Notes: generated by a model from the letters alone, not told the origin. DNA of 9,455 nucleotides from an uncultured bacterium (GCA_913009865.1 CAJVYK010000074.1:1-9455), one strand, 5' to 3'; shown: positions 1-6,266, counted from the first letter of the stretch. Program-made: numbers and translations.

Positions 1-691
1 ACGTCTCCCCTATACTGCCGGAAGTGTTCCCCAAAAACATACGCGACAATTCTTCCAGTTGTCCCTGTTTAGCCAATACCAACGGCGTAGCGCTGCTTAC
101 AGCATCAACATTCGACGCACCGACATACTGAAGCAATCGGCCTGTCAGCCCACCCCCCGCACTTATCCAGTTGCCCGACATAGCCGCCGGATATGCAAGC
201 GCCAGAAAGCAACGGCCAACAAGGGCGGGGTTAAAGATGTTCCGTCCTGTACCGCCGAACAATTCTTTCCCCACAAATACTCCAAACGCCACACCAACAC
301 CCACCATCCAAAGGGGCAGTGTCGGCGGCAGGATTAACGGGAACAACAATCCGGTCACCAGAAACCCTTCGTTAATCTCCTCTTTACGCACAATCGCAAA
401 AATCACCTCAACCGCCCCACCAGCGGCGTATGAAACCACAATCATAGCGATAAGCCGCAGGCCGAAAAAGTAAAACGAGGCAGCCAGACAGGGCAAAATC
501 GCTATTACCACCGCTGACATAAATCGCTTAATATCCAGTGGGTCGCGGACGTAAGGCGCTGTCACTGCGGTTGCTGCCGGTGCGAAAAAGAAATTCTCCA
601 TCGCCTTAAAAACCGGCTTAAAGAGGCCGAGCTTTCCACCTTCCTCAAAATTAGGCCGGACTGTTTCAAAAATCCTCTGCAGCACTTTCAC
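1..691 (-). CDS. nqrB: Na+-translocating NADH:quinone reductase subunit B (NqrB), 3' end cut by window edge
   Basis: Membrane subunit of the Na+-NQR complex, which moves electrons from NADH to quinone and exports Na+. The 230 visible residues start VKVLQRIFETVRPNFEEGGK, matching the NqrB N-terminus. Hydrophobic segments lie at about residues 57-80, 82-100, 108-124 and 126-142. The stretch GTGRNIFNPALVGRCFLAL (about 147-165) is typical of NqrB. DAVSSATPL (196-204) fits the flavinylation site, with T202 as the expected covalent FMN attachment point; canonical NqrB has S-G-A-T, here S-S-A-T. The start is GTG at 691, which overlaps the nqrA stop as GTGA and follows a GAGGAG ribosome binding site 8 bases upstream, so translation is probably coupled to nqrA. 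The gene continues past base 1. RnfD is the related alternative, but the N-terminus and the NqrA upstream favour NqrB. Confidence 0.93.
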   Translation of the reverse strand, partial: MKVLQRIFETVRPNFEEGGKLGLFKPVFKAMENFFFAPAATAVTAPYVRDPLDIKRFMSAVVIAILPCLAASFYFFGLRLIAMIVVSYAAGGAVEVIFAIVRKEEINEGFLVTGLLFPLILPPTLPLWMVGVGVAFGVFVGKELFGGTGRNIFNPALVGRCFLALAYPAAMSGNWISAGGGLTGRLLQYVGASNVDAVSSATPLVLAKQGQLEELSRMFLGNTSGSIGET

Positions 692-2073
692 TGGTCTTGC
701 TCCTCGACTGATTCCTGCTGTAATTCTTCCTTAATCAAATCCTGGGCCTCGACAAACTGCTTTCCAAGGTCAATTTTCGATGGGCAAACAAAAGAACATA
801 ACCCACACTGCACGCAAAGGTCCACACGAGCCTGATTGACCTCTTCAATCAAATCCCGGTATAAATATTTATGAATCAGATAAGGCATAATACCTGCGGG
901 ACAAACCTCCTCACAAAAGTTGCACGATATACACGGCCGTAGTTCGCCGCGTATCGCTGTGGTCAACCGCTCACGGAACTTACCTCTCAGCGAACTCAAA
1001 AAGCATCCGCTGTACGAACTGCGATCCGAACCCGGCCTGGCAAACCCAAGGAATTCTCTGCACTCCGGCTCGGCAAGAACCGTCAGGCCTCTGCACTCTG
1101 CCTCCAGCCCCAACGTATCCGCTCCTACAGGTTCTCCGGTAAGCATTCCACCGTTGATCATTCTCACAGCATGCTCGGAGACATACTTATCGACAATCTC
1201 CTGTATTGGGTATCCCGGCATAACCTTGATATGAACGGGTGATTTTACCGCCGGCCCGCCGACAGAAACTATCCTGACCAGACAGGGCTTTGTCAATGTC
1301 AGCGCCCTGTCAATCGCCAGAATGCCTTCGGTTCTGACCGCCCAGACCGGCCCGTTATTGCGTTTAAGACCGAGCTTACGTGCAAGGATAGCGAAGTTGT
1401 CATACGGATACGTAAGCGATATATTCAGCATCTTCACCAATGCGTACCCGCGTATTTGTTCTCGAACCTGTGATGCAAACTCGGATTCGATATCCGGCAT
1501 AACCAGGTAAATTGGCTGATATTCCAGAAGAGACTGCAACTGTTCCAGCCCTCTGGTGAAATTCAAAAGTCGCCTGTGCAGTTGTGCGTCGCCGCGTGCG
1601 ACAAAAGGCTCGAGACTCAATGTGGAAACGATTATCGCTTGCGGCCTGCCCAGTGGGTCCGGCAGTGCCCCCGTGTAGGCGTCATAGAAAAATTGCCACG
1701 CCCCCAGCGCCAACAGTTTATATCGCTTGATGCCCGCAGCGCCCATTTCCTGCACGATATGCGACATTTCCTCTTCGTCCATATCGGCATGCTCTTCAAG
1801 ATGAGCAATATTTTCGAGCACTATATGATTTTCAACCGCTTTTAGCCGTACGGTCCCCGCCCGTGGCGCCAGCAGAGGCACCGCATAATTGTCCGGGTCC
1901 TTAGCCAGTACATCGCCGTCGTTTACTCTTTGGCCGTCCTCTACGCAAAGCTCACTGAACACAAAACGCTGGCTGCGCAATGGCAGGTAAAGCACAGCCG
2001 GCTCAGGCATTAGCTTTATTGTACGCTCAGGTTTGCCCTGAAGCAAAATGTTGTAACCACCTCTAAATTTCAT
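688..2073 (-). CDS. nqrA: NqrA-like subunit of Na+-NQR with two ferredoxin-type cysteine motifs
   Basis: Peripheral subunit A of the Na+-translocating NADH:quinone reductase. Starting at ATG 2073 it has 461 residues, close to the usual NqrA length of about 450. The N-terminus MKFRGGYNILLQGKPER fits NqrA (K-GLDLPI-GKP style) and is followed by a barrel-like part with LPLRSQ and DGQRVNDGDVLA. The C-terminal part is unusual: CISCNFCEEVCP (C381, C384, C387, C391) and CVQCGLCSFVCPSK (C420, C423, C426, C430) are two complete 4Fe-4S motifs of the kind found in RnfC, whereas well-studied NqrA has no iron-sulfur cluster. A TTG at 2088 would add five residues, but it lies about at the predicted transcription start, so ATG 2073 is preferred. 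No strong ribosome binding site is seen. It is the first gene of the nqr operon and is followed directly by nqrB. An RnfC identity is possible but the N-terminus and partner argue against it. Confidence 0.88.
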   Translation of the reverse strand: MKFRGGYNILLQGKPERTIKLMPEPAVLYLPLRSQRFVFSELCVEDGQRVNDGDVLAKDPDNYAVPLLAPRAGTVRLKAVENHIVLENIAHLEEHADMDEEEMSHIVQEMGAAGIKRYKLLALGAWQFFYDAYTGALPDPLGRPQAIIVSTLSLEPFVARGDAQLHRRLLNFTRGLEQLQSLLEYQPIYLVMPDIESEFASQVREQIRGYALVKMLNISLTYPYDNFAILARKLGLKRNNGPVWAVRTEGILAIDRALTLTKPCLVRIVSVGGPAVKSPVHIKVMPGYPIQEIVDKYVSEHAVRMINGGMLTGEPVGADTLGLEAECRGLTVLAEPECREFLGFARPGSDRSSYSGCFLSSLRGKFRERLTTAIRGELRPCISCNFCEEVCPAGIMPYLIHKYLYRDLIEEVNQARVDLCVQCGLCSFVCPSKIDLGKQFVEAQDLIKEELQQESVEEQDQ

Positions 2074-2092
2074 CCGGAAGATTGCCAATCAG

Positions 2093-2121
2093 ATTATACC
2101 GTAGGTTTCTTTCCATATCAA
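2093..2121 (-). promoter_or_regulatory. Near-consensus sigma-70 type promoter for nqrAB
   Basis: Read on the minus strand, TTGATA (2121-2116) and TATAAT (2098-2093) are separated by exactly 17 bases. The -10 box is perfect and the -35 box differs from TTGACA at one base. The start of transcription would fall near 2087, leaving a leader of only about 14 bases before the nqrA ATG at 2073. The flanking upstream DNA is AT-rich. Match to consensus is seen directly; activity is inferred. Confidence 0.72.
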
Positions 2122-2280
2122 AACACTTCAATTCCAGTCTGTTATTAATCTGTTATATTTTTTACACCTTTCGTCAAAACTCAGATAAATTGATTATTCT
2201 ATAGTTCAAGGTTGAAATAACAACTGTTTTTTTGTGATATTTTTCTACAACAATAATACGGCCTCTTAAAACCCGCTCCA
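2122..2280. other. AT-rich intergenic stretch upstream of the nqr promoter
   Basis: This part of the 420-base gap between chrA and nqrA shows no credible reading frame or clear hairpin. It is rich in A and T runs, which could act as an upstream promoter element or regulator-binding region for nqrA. A short direct repeat AACAGA-TTAAT-AACAGA on the minus strand (about 2155-2139) lies upstream of the -35 box. No operator of a known regulator was recognised. Confidence 0.4.
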
Positions 2281-2313
2281 CAAAAAGCAAACCCACGAAT
2301 TCGGCTCGTGGGC
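2281..2313 (-). terminator. Intrinsic (rho-independent) terminator
   Basis: On the minus strand CCCACGA (2312-2306) pairs with TCGTGGG (2298-2292) around a 7-base loop, and a G-T pair can extend the stem. It is followed by TTTGCTTTTTG, an interrupted T tract. There is no T tract on the other side, so it works in the minus direction. It would end transcripts coming from chrA or from the structured region just upstream, and separates them from the nqr promoter. Confidence 0.82.
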
Positions 2314-2425
2314 ACGTTACTGTTGTCCCCGGTTCGGTTCAACAACGGCGGCGAATCCTTAGCAGTCAACCTGCAATCGCATCAGGGTTAAATCCGCATC
2401 GCCTACACCACTTAGGCGTGACCGG
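2314..2425 (-). ncRNA. Candidate structured RNA or structured 3' UTR ahead of a terminator
   Basis: This non-coding stretch folds by eye into several hairpins on the minus strand. CGCCTA (2418-2413) pairs with TAGGCG (2405-2400) around loop AGTGGTG. GCGGA (2397-2393) pairs with TTCGC (2355-2351) and encloses a second stem (2391-2383 with 2373-2366, eight pairs and one bulge). CGTTGTTG (2347-2340) pairs with CAAC (2325-2322) and AACG (2318-2315). In the loop of this last hairpin ACCGG (2333-2329) is complementary to CCGGT (2425-2421), allowing a pseudoknot or a closing stem. The terminator follows at once. I could not match it to 6S, SRP, tmRNA, RNase P, tRNA or a riboswitch class I know. It could be a small RNA, a terminated leader, or simply the tail of the chrA transcript; no promoter for it was identified. 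Confidence 0.35.
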
Positions 2426-2493
2426 ACATAATTCCACATCATTCGCATGTTAGGGTTAATAGAGGTGACGGCAAAACATTTGTTCGGAATTGA

Positions 2494-3015
2494 TTATCTA
2501 AGTATTGCGCCCAGCACACCGGCGCCGATAATAATAAAAGCGGGATGCAGCTTTGTTAGAACGAACAACACAAATGAGGCAGCGATAACAAACAAATATT
2601 TCAATTTAAAAATTTGGCTCTTATCTACCAACTGTATTGCAACAGCAATTATCATTGCAAAAACAGCGTATTGAATCATCTCCAGGCTGCCCTTTACAAA
2701 TGGGACATCCTTATATTTTGAGTAAACCAGCGTGGCAAGCATTATAAATAATACCGGCGGCAGCAAATTTCCGACGTTAGCTGCTATTGCACCTGGGACG
2801 CCTGCAATTTTATAACCGGTATAAGTAGCGAATTTAATCGATATAGCGCCGGGAAATATCCTGGCAATTCCAAGAACTTCCAAAAACTCCGGCTTACCAA
2901 GCCAGTGGTGGTTCTGCACAACCTCGGCTTCAATCAGAGGCAGAAAAGAGTATGCACCGCCGAATGCGAACAGGCCGATTTTTGAAAACGCCCAAAAAAG
3001 TTCAAACAAAATCAT
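2494..3015 (-). CDS. chrA: Short-chain chromate transporter family (CHR) membrane protein
   Basis: Membrane protein of 173 residues matching one half of the CHR family, whose characterised members move chromate out of the cell; sulfate-related roles have also been proposed. Family marks are FGGAYSFLPLIEAEVV (about 18-33), FPGAISIKFATYTGYKIAG (about 54-72) and several hydrophobic helices to the C-terminus. The central motif is usually PGP...N.ATY.GY; here it reads PGA with K in the N position. ATG 3015 is chosen because GGGAG lies 7 bases upstream; a longer frame from TTG 3084 would add residues that do not look like the family and run into a tandem repeat. Short CHR proteins usually work as pairs from adjacent genes, but no partner is present here. 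It is last in the sulfur/molybdopterin gene run, which raises the possibility of another oxyanion as substrate. Confidence 0.82.
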   Translation of the reverse strand: MILFELFWAFSKIGLFAFGGAYSFLPLIEAEVVQNHHWLGKPEFLEVLGIARIFPGAISIKFATYTGYKIAGVPGAIAANVGNLLPPVLFIMLATLVYSKYKDVPFVKGSLEMIQYAVFAMIIAVAIQLVDKSQIFKLKYLFVIAASFVLFVLTKLHPAFIIIGAGVLGAILR

Positions 3016-3068
3016 TTTATAACTCCCGTTAAAAGATAGCGGATAGCAATTGGCAACTGAATAGAGAC

Positions 3069-3128
3069 AGTAATCAGTAATCAATAATCATTTATCATTT
3101 ATCATTTATCATTTATCATTTATCATTT
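3069..3128. repeat. 7-bp tandem repeat between moaB and chrA
   Basis: Plus-strand units of seven bases run AGTAATC, AGTAATC, AATAATC, ATTTATC, then ATTTATC four more times, ending in a partial copy. The last five complete units are identical. The array touches the moaB stop codon (TAA at 3130-3128) and occupies half of the 112-base gap before chrA. On the coding strand each perfect unit gives ATGATAA, a start codon overlapping or next to stops in different frames. Such arrays can change length by slippage. Confidence 0.92.
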
Positions 3129-3607
3129 TAATGACCGCTGCCGGCAAGCATATCAAGAGCGTGCGGCAAAACGTCCAAAATTATTTCCAGACACTGCCGG
3201 ACGGCCTTCGGACTGCCGGGCAAATTTATGATAAGTGTATTGTTACGAATTCCCGCTGTACTTCGCGACAGTACGGCATTTCGCGTTTTTTTAACACCCT
3301 CAGCCCTCATCACTTCACCTAAGCCGGGAACCATCCTTTCACACACCGACTCGGTGGCCTCCGGCGTAACATCGCGAGGACCTAATCCCGTCCCTCCGGT
3401 GGTAAAGACCACGTCAACATCAGTTTTATCAGAAAAGTACTTCAGCTCATTGGCTATTGTATGGTGGTCGTCAGCTACAATTTTTTTTTCACATATCTCA
3501 AATTTGCTTTCGGCAAGTATATCCCTGATTGTTTGTCCGCTCAGGTCCTCTCTTTTCCCCTCCGCACAACTATCGCTAACCGTCAGTATAGCCGCTCTAA
3601 TCATCAT
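3128..3607 (-). CDS. moaB: Molybdopterin adenylyltransferase (MoaB/MogA family)
   Basis: Cytoplasmic enzyme of 159 residues that activates molybdopterin with ATP to adenylyl-molybdopterin, the substrate of MoeA. Family marks are LTVSDSCAEGKREDLSG (8-24), the nucleotide/pterin-binding motif TTGGTGLGPRDVTPEAT (69-85), SRSTAG (114-119) and LPGSPKA (129-135). Length fits the short MogA/MoaB form. Start is the first of two adjacent ATG codons at 3607; AGAGG stands 9 bases upstream. It follows moeA after 140 bases and precedes chrA. The 140-base gap (3608-3747) has no strong promoter or terminator that I can see; it holds short near-repeats such as CGCTATTCCCTATTCGC on the plus strand by the moeA stop. 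MogA and MoaB names are hard to separate on sequence alone. Confidence 0.93.
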   Translation of the reverse strand: MMIRAAILTVSDSCAEGKREDLSGQTIRDILAESKFEICEKKIVADDHHTIANELKYFSDKTDVDVVFTTGGTGLGPRDVTPEATESVCERMVPGLGEVMRAEGVKKTRNAVLSRSTAGIRNNTLIINLPGSPKAVRQCLEIILDVLPHALDMLAGSGH

Positions 3608-3747
3608 CTTTAGGTACCTCTATAACATCACCAACACTAATTTACTTGACTAAATTACTCAAATTGACCAGCTGGTTTTGCCACTGCTTCCAATCTTATC
3701 CTCGTGAAAACGGGAATATCTATAACCCATCTGCTAAACGCTATTCC

Positions 3748-4950
3748 CTATTCGCTAATAATTCTGACAGAAACGGTTGTTCCTCTTTCAATTTCAGCTA
3801 CACCAATATCGATACTAATTAACCCGTCCGCTTCACACAGAGCGTTGATGTGTGCCGAGCCGTGATATTCAACGGGTTTGGCTGTACCGGCCTCTGTTAT
3901 TGCCACCGGAATCCAGCTTTGCCTTTCTGTTTTCTTTCTTCTGACGGATTCAGTCACAGCCACTGGAATACAGGATGGGTTATAATCGTGTCCCATCATT
4001 TTGTAAAGAAACGGCTTTACAAGAAGCTCGAAAATCACAAAACCAGCCGCCGGATTGCCGGGAAGTCCAAAACAAACTTGTCCCCGCGAAAGCGGGGGAC
4101 TGCCGCCACAAACACCGAAAACTGTCGGCTTACCCGGCTTAATGGCCAGCTTTTCAAAAAGCACCTTAACGCCATTTTGCTTCAAAACTCCGGGCACAAG
4201 GTCATAATCACCCATAGAAACACCGCCCGAAATGATAACCACATCGTTTTCAGCAATTGCCTTTTTCAGTACACCGTTTATTTCCGTTTCGGTATCGGCA
4301 GCTATACCGTAATTTTGCCCAATCGCTCCGAGACGTTGTACCTGAGCACATAATTGATAACTGTTGCTGTCCCTGATTTGTGAAATCGCCGGTTTCTGTG
4401 CCGGCGCAACTAACTCGTTACCCGTAGCTATAATACCAACCGCCGGCCTGCTCGCAACTAACGGCCTAACACAGCCCACAGACGCCAGGGTGGCGATGTG
4501 TTGGGGCTTTATGCGCACACCTTTGCGCAGGACTATTTGGCCTGCCTTTATATTTTCGGCTTTGCCGCAAATATTGTCAGCGGTTCTCCCGCCGGTAAAA
4601 CGCACCTTGTTTCCTTCAAGACTCTCGGTAAACTCAACCATTATCACGCAGTCGGCGCCCTGCGGAACCATAGCGCCGGTCATAATTTTAGCGCACTGTC
4701 TCGGCCCGATTTCTCTTTTAGGCGATACCCCAGCCGGTATCGTTTCGATTATTGTAAGCTCGTTGGCGAGGTCTTCCCTGCGACAGGCAAAGCCGTCCAT
4801 CGCTGATTTGTCAAAGGGCGGTATATCCATATCCGATTTGACATCCTCAGCTAATATCCGGTTTACCGCACAGCCAATATCGACACGTTCGGTACCGAGT
4901 TGACCAGCCGAATTCAAAACAATTTTAAGAGCTTGCTCAAGCGTTAATAT
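3748..4950 (-). CDS. moeA: Molybdopterin molybdenumtransferase MoeA, probable non-standard ATA start
   Basis: Inserts molybdate into adenylyl-molybdopterin to give active Mo cofactor. From 4950 it has 400 residues, the normal MoeA length. Marks: DMDIPPFDKSAMDGFA (about 40-55), ATGNELV (175-181), ISGGVSMGDYD (240-250), KPGKPTVFG (271-279), FGLPGNPAAGFV (294-305) and GSAHINALCEADGL in the last 40 residues. The family-like N-terminus LTLEQALKIVL begins one codon after ATA at 4950, and AGGAGG sits exactly 7 bases before that ATA. No ATG, GTG or TTG exists in frame near it: the next one upstream is TTG 5034, 28 codons back inside mobBA. The gene overlaps mobBA by 14 bases. Residues SPPLSRGQV (about 284-292), just before FGLPGNP, are encoded by a palindromic repeat not usual in the family. 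Product identity is sure; the start is inferred. Confidence 0.92.
   Translation of the reverse strand: MLTLEQALKIVLNSAGQLGTERVDIGCAVNRILAEDVKSDMDIPPFDKSAMDGFACRREDLANELTIIETIPAGVSPKREIGPRQCAKIMTGAMVPQGADCVIMVEFTESLEGNKVRFTGGRTADNICGKAENIKAGQIVLRKGVRIKPQHIATLASVGCVRPLVASRPAVGIIATGNELVAPAQKPAISQIRDSNSYQLCAQVQRLGAIGQNYGIAADTETEINGVLKKAIAENDVVIISGGVSMGDYDLVPGVLKQNGVKVLFEKLAIKPGKPTVFGVCGGSPPLSRGQVCFGLPGNPAAGFVIFELLVKPFLYKMMGHDYNPSCIPVAVTESVRRKKTERQSWIPVAITEAGTAKPVEYHGSAHINALCEADGLISIDIGVAEIERGTTVSVRIISE
4080..4100. repeat. GAAA-loop palindromic repeat inside moeA
   Basis: GTCCCCGC (4080-4087), loop GAAA (4088-4091) and GCGGGGGAC (4092-4100) form an 8-bp stem with one bulged G. It resembles the dispersed bacterial repeat with core CCCGCGAAAGCGGG. 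It lies in frame and encodes about nine extra residues just before the GLPGNP motif of MoeA. A relative lies in the sulfite reductase gene at 8077-8103. Confidence 0.72.
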
Positions 4951-6079
4951 CGTTTTTCCTCCTGATAAAATCCTGATAATCGTCCATTGTATTAAGGTTT
5001 TTGAGCTGCCGAGCGCCTGTTTCTGAGAGGTCAATATATTTAACCCTGCAGCCGCTTAATGCGTCTATTATCCGATTATTCCCTGAGAGAAGAGCGGCCT
5101 CGATATCGGCAAGAGCGTTTTTTTTATACACAGCAAAAAGCGGCTCACATCGGCCCTGCCCTGTTCTCGGCACAACCACATCTATATCCCCGGCCTCTCT
5201 AAGCAACTTTTTCATCAGAGAAATATCGACTTCAGGTATATCACAGGCCATCACAAAATTCAAATCATTTGCAGATGCCCGCAAAGCACAGGCAATACCC
5301 ATAAGCGGCCCCCGGCCTGTAAGTCTGTCCGGAACAACCTCTACGTCAGGAAAGCTGTATTTAGATACATCATTGGAGCTGATGATGATTTGATTGAAAT
5401 GGCCGCGAAGCTGGTCTATGATATGTTTTATCATCGGCTTGTCTCTAATCGGCAGCATACTCTTATCCTGTCCCATCCGCCTGCTTCGACCGCCGGCCAT
5501 TATGATTACAGTCGCCGCCGCCCGCATAGCCCATTTACCACTGACGATATTGACACCGGATAAGTCAATATCGAATTCGTTCCCGTCGAAAGATACAATC
5601 CTGTCTGCGTGCCGAACAACATCCTCGGCTGATGGTTTGCAGTTTTCGGCAGTGTGGTTTTTAACCATAACAAACAGCCCTGGTTCGACAACACTGCGGA
5701 GACTGTTCGACTCGCAGATACTCACCACATCATTGCCAATAATATCTATCAATGCGGTTATCCCCTCTTCGAGATGTGTTTTCAACGCTTTAAGCCAGAA
5801 GACTCTGCCGGCGCCGGCAGCCAACATTCGTGCGGTGTCTTTATCATCTTGGCTGTCAGTTTCCTCGGTGATGTCATAATAACCGTTCAGCGATGAGCAG
5901 CTGCCGCAGTCTTGCCCGCCGCGTGGACAACCGCTGTCGGCCTTTTCTATCGTGGTAACTTTTATTGCAGTGATATTGCACTGCGGGCTGAATCTGCTGA
6001 TTAACGAGCATGCAAATTTGGTCTTACCAGCCCCTCTACCCATGGCGCCGACCATCAACATCCCCGGAATCTTAATCAT
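4937..6079 (-). CDS. mobA: MobB-like GTPase domain fused to molybdenum cofactor guanylyltransferase (MobA)
   Basis: A 380-residue two-part protein of cofactor maturation. Residues about 5-185 are MobB-like, with the P-loop GAMGRGAGKT (11-20) and a cysteine group CPRGGQDCGSC (C51, C58, C61) that could bind metal. Residues 191-380 are MobA: IIMAGGRSRRMGQDKS (192-207) is the nucleotide and catalytic motif, PDRLTGRGPLMG (250-261) and MACDIPEVD (277-285) hold the expected guanine- and Mg-binding positions. MobA adds GMP from GTP to molybdopterin; MobB assists. The ATG at 6079 overlaps the end of the 64-residue gene by 8 bases and has no good ribosome binding site, which suggests coupled translation. 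The end overlaps moeA. In most described bacteria mobA and mobB are separate genes, although fusions occur. Some MobA relatives attach CMP instead; the sequence does not let me decide firmly. Confidence 0.88.
   Translation of the reverse strand: MIKIPGMLMVGAMGRGAGKTKFACSLISRFSPQCNITAIKVTTIEKADSGCPRGGQDCGSCSSLNGYYDITEETDSQDDKDTARMLAAGAGRVFWLKALKTHLEEGITALIDIIGNDVVSICESNSLRSVVEPGLFVMVKNHTAENCKPSAEDVVRHADRIVSFDGNEFDIDLSGVNIVSGKWAMRAAATVIIMAGGRSRRMGQDKSMLPIRDKPMIKHIIDQLRGHFNQIIISSNDVSKYSFPDVEVVPDRLTGRGPLMGIACALRASANDLNFVMACDIPEVDISLMKKLLREAGDIDVVVPRTGQGRCEPLFAVYKKNALADIEAALLSGNNRIIDALSGCRVKYIDLSETGARQLKNLNTMDDYQDFIRRKNDINA
4958..4963 (-). promoter_or_regulatory. Ribosome binding site of moeA that decides its start
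   Basis: AGGAGG (4963-4958 on the minus strand) is the strongest Shine-Dalgarno sequence in the window. It lies inside the 3' end of mobBA, and seven bases later comes ATA at 4950-4948 in the moeA frame. The spacing is ideal for initiation there and at no other in-frame codon of a common start type. Confidence 0.7.
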
Positions 6080-6266
6080 TTTTTATTTTCGATTTCTCAA
6101 TCGTCAGTTCGATAGTTTCAACATCATTGACATCTCGTAAAGATTTGACCATACCAAGAACCGTCTGGGAAACAAAATTCTGAACAAAGCTGTTTAGCTC
6201 GATTTCTTTACCGTTGATTTTTAATTCAACGTGAGCTTGCGACTTTTGATTTGCTTCACAAGCCAT
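6072..6266 (-). CDS. Small conserved-looking protein of unknown function, coupled to mobBA
   Basis: A 64-residue soluble protein with no signal peptide, membrane segment or known catalytic motif. It begins MACEANQKSQAHVELKINGK, and the later part NSFVQNFVSQTVLGMVKSLR looks like an amphipathic helix before a final strand-like ETIELTIEK. The beta-helix-beta outline is inferred from the residue pattern. ATG 6266 is chosen because AGAGG stands 8 bases before it; a GTG at 6284 would add six residues but overlaps that site. It begins 53 bases after cysK and overlaps mobBA by 8 bases, so it is almost surely a real gene of this operon. I remember similar small proteins next to mobB-like genes in other anaerobes but cannot name a family. 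Confidence 0.75.
   Translation of the reverse strand: MACEANQKSQAHVELKINGKEIELNSFVQNFVSQTVLGMVKSLRDVNDVETIELTIEKSKIKND

Noticed and set aside
171..473. Plus-strand open frames through the whole window, up to 329 codons at 7011-8000
   Set aside because: They lie opposite well-recognised minus-strand genes, have no family motifs and no fitting ribosome binding sites; they are frame shadows.
688..2073. RnfC instead of NqrA
   Set aside because: The cysteine motifs resemble RnfC, but the N-terminus, the length and the NqrB with its typical start point to NQR; kept as a finding instead.
2071..2088. TTG 2088 as start of nqrA
   Set aside because: It falls at the expected transcription start, and the ATG at 2073 aligns with the family N-terminus.
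2340..2425. tRNA-Ser-like or selenocysteine tRNA in the intergenic region
   Set aside because: One arm looks like a D arm (loop AGTGGTG), and CTGCTAA looks like a Ser anticodon loop, but its flanks do not pair and no acceptor stem or T arm is found.
3013..3084. TTG 3084 as start of chrA
   Set aside because: The extra 23 residues do not resemble the family and come partly from the tandem repeat; ATG 3015 has a good ribosome binding site.
3087..3128. CRISPR-like array
   Set aside because: Units are only 7 bases with no spacers; it is a simple tandem repeat.
4951..5034. TTG 5034 as start of moeA
   Set aside because: It would add 28 residues unlike MoeA, overlap mobBA by nearly 100 bases, and ignore the AGGAGG site placed right before ATA 4950.
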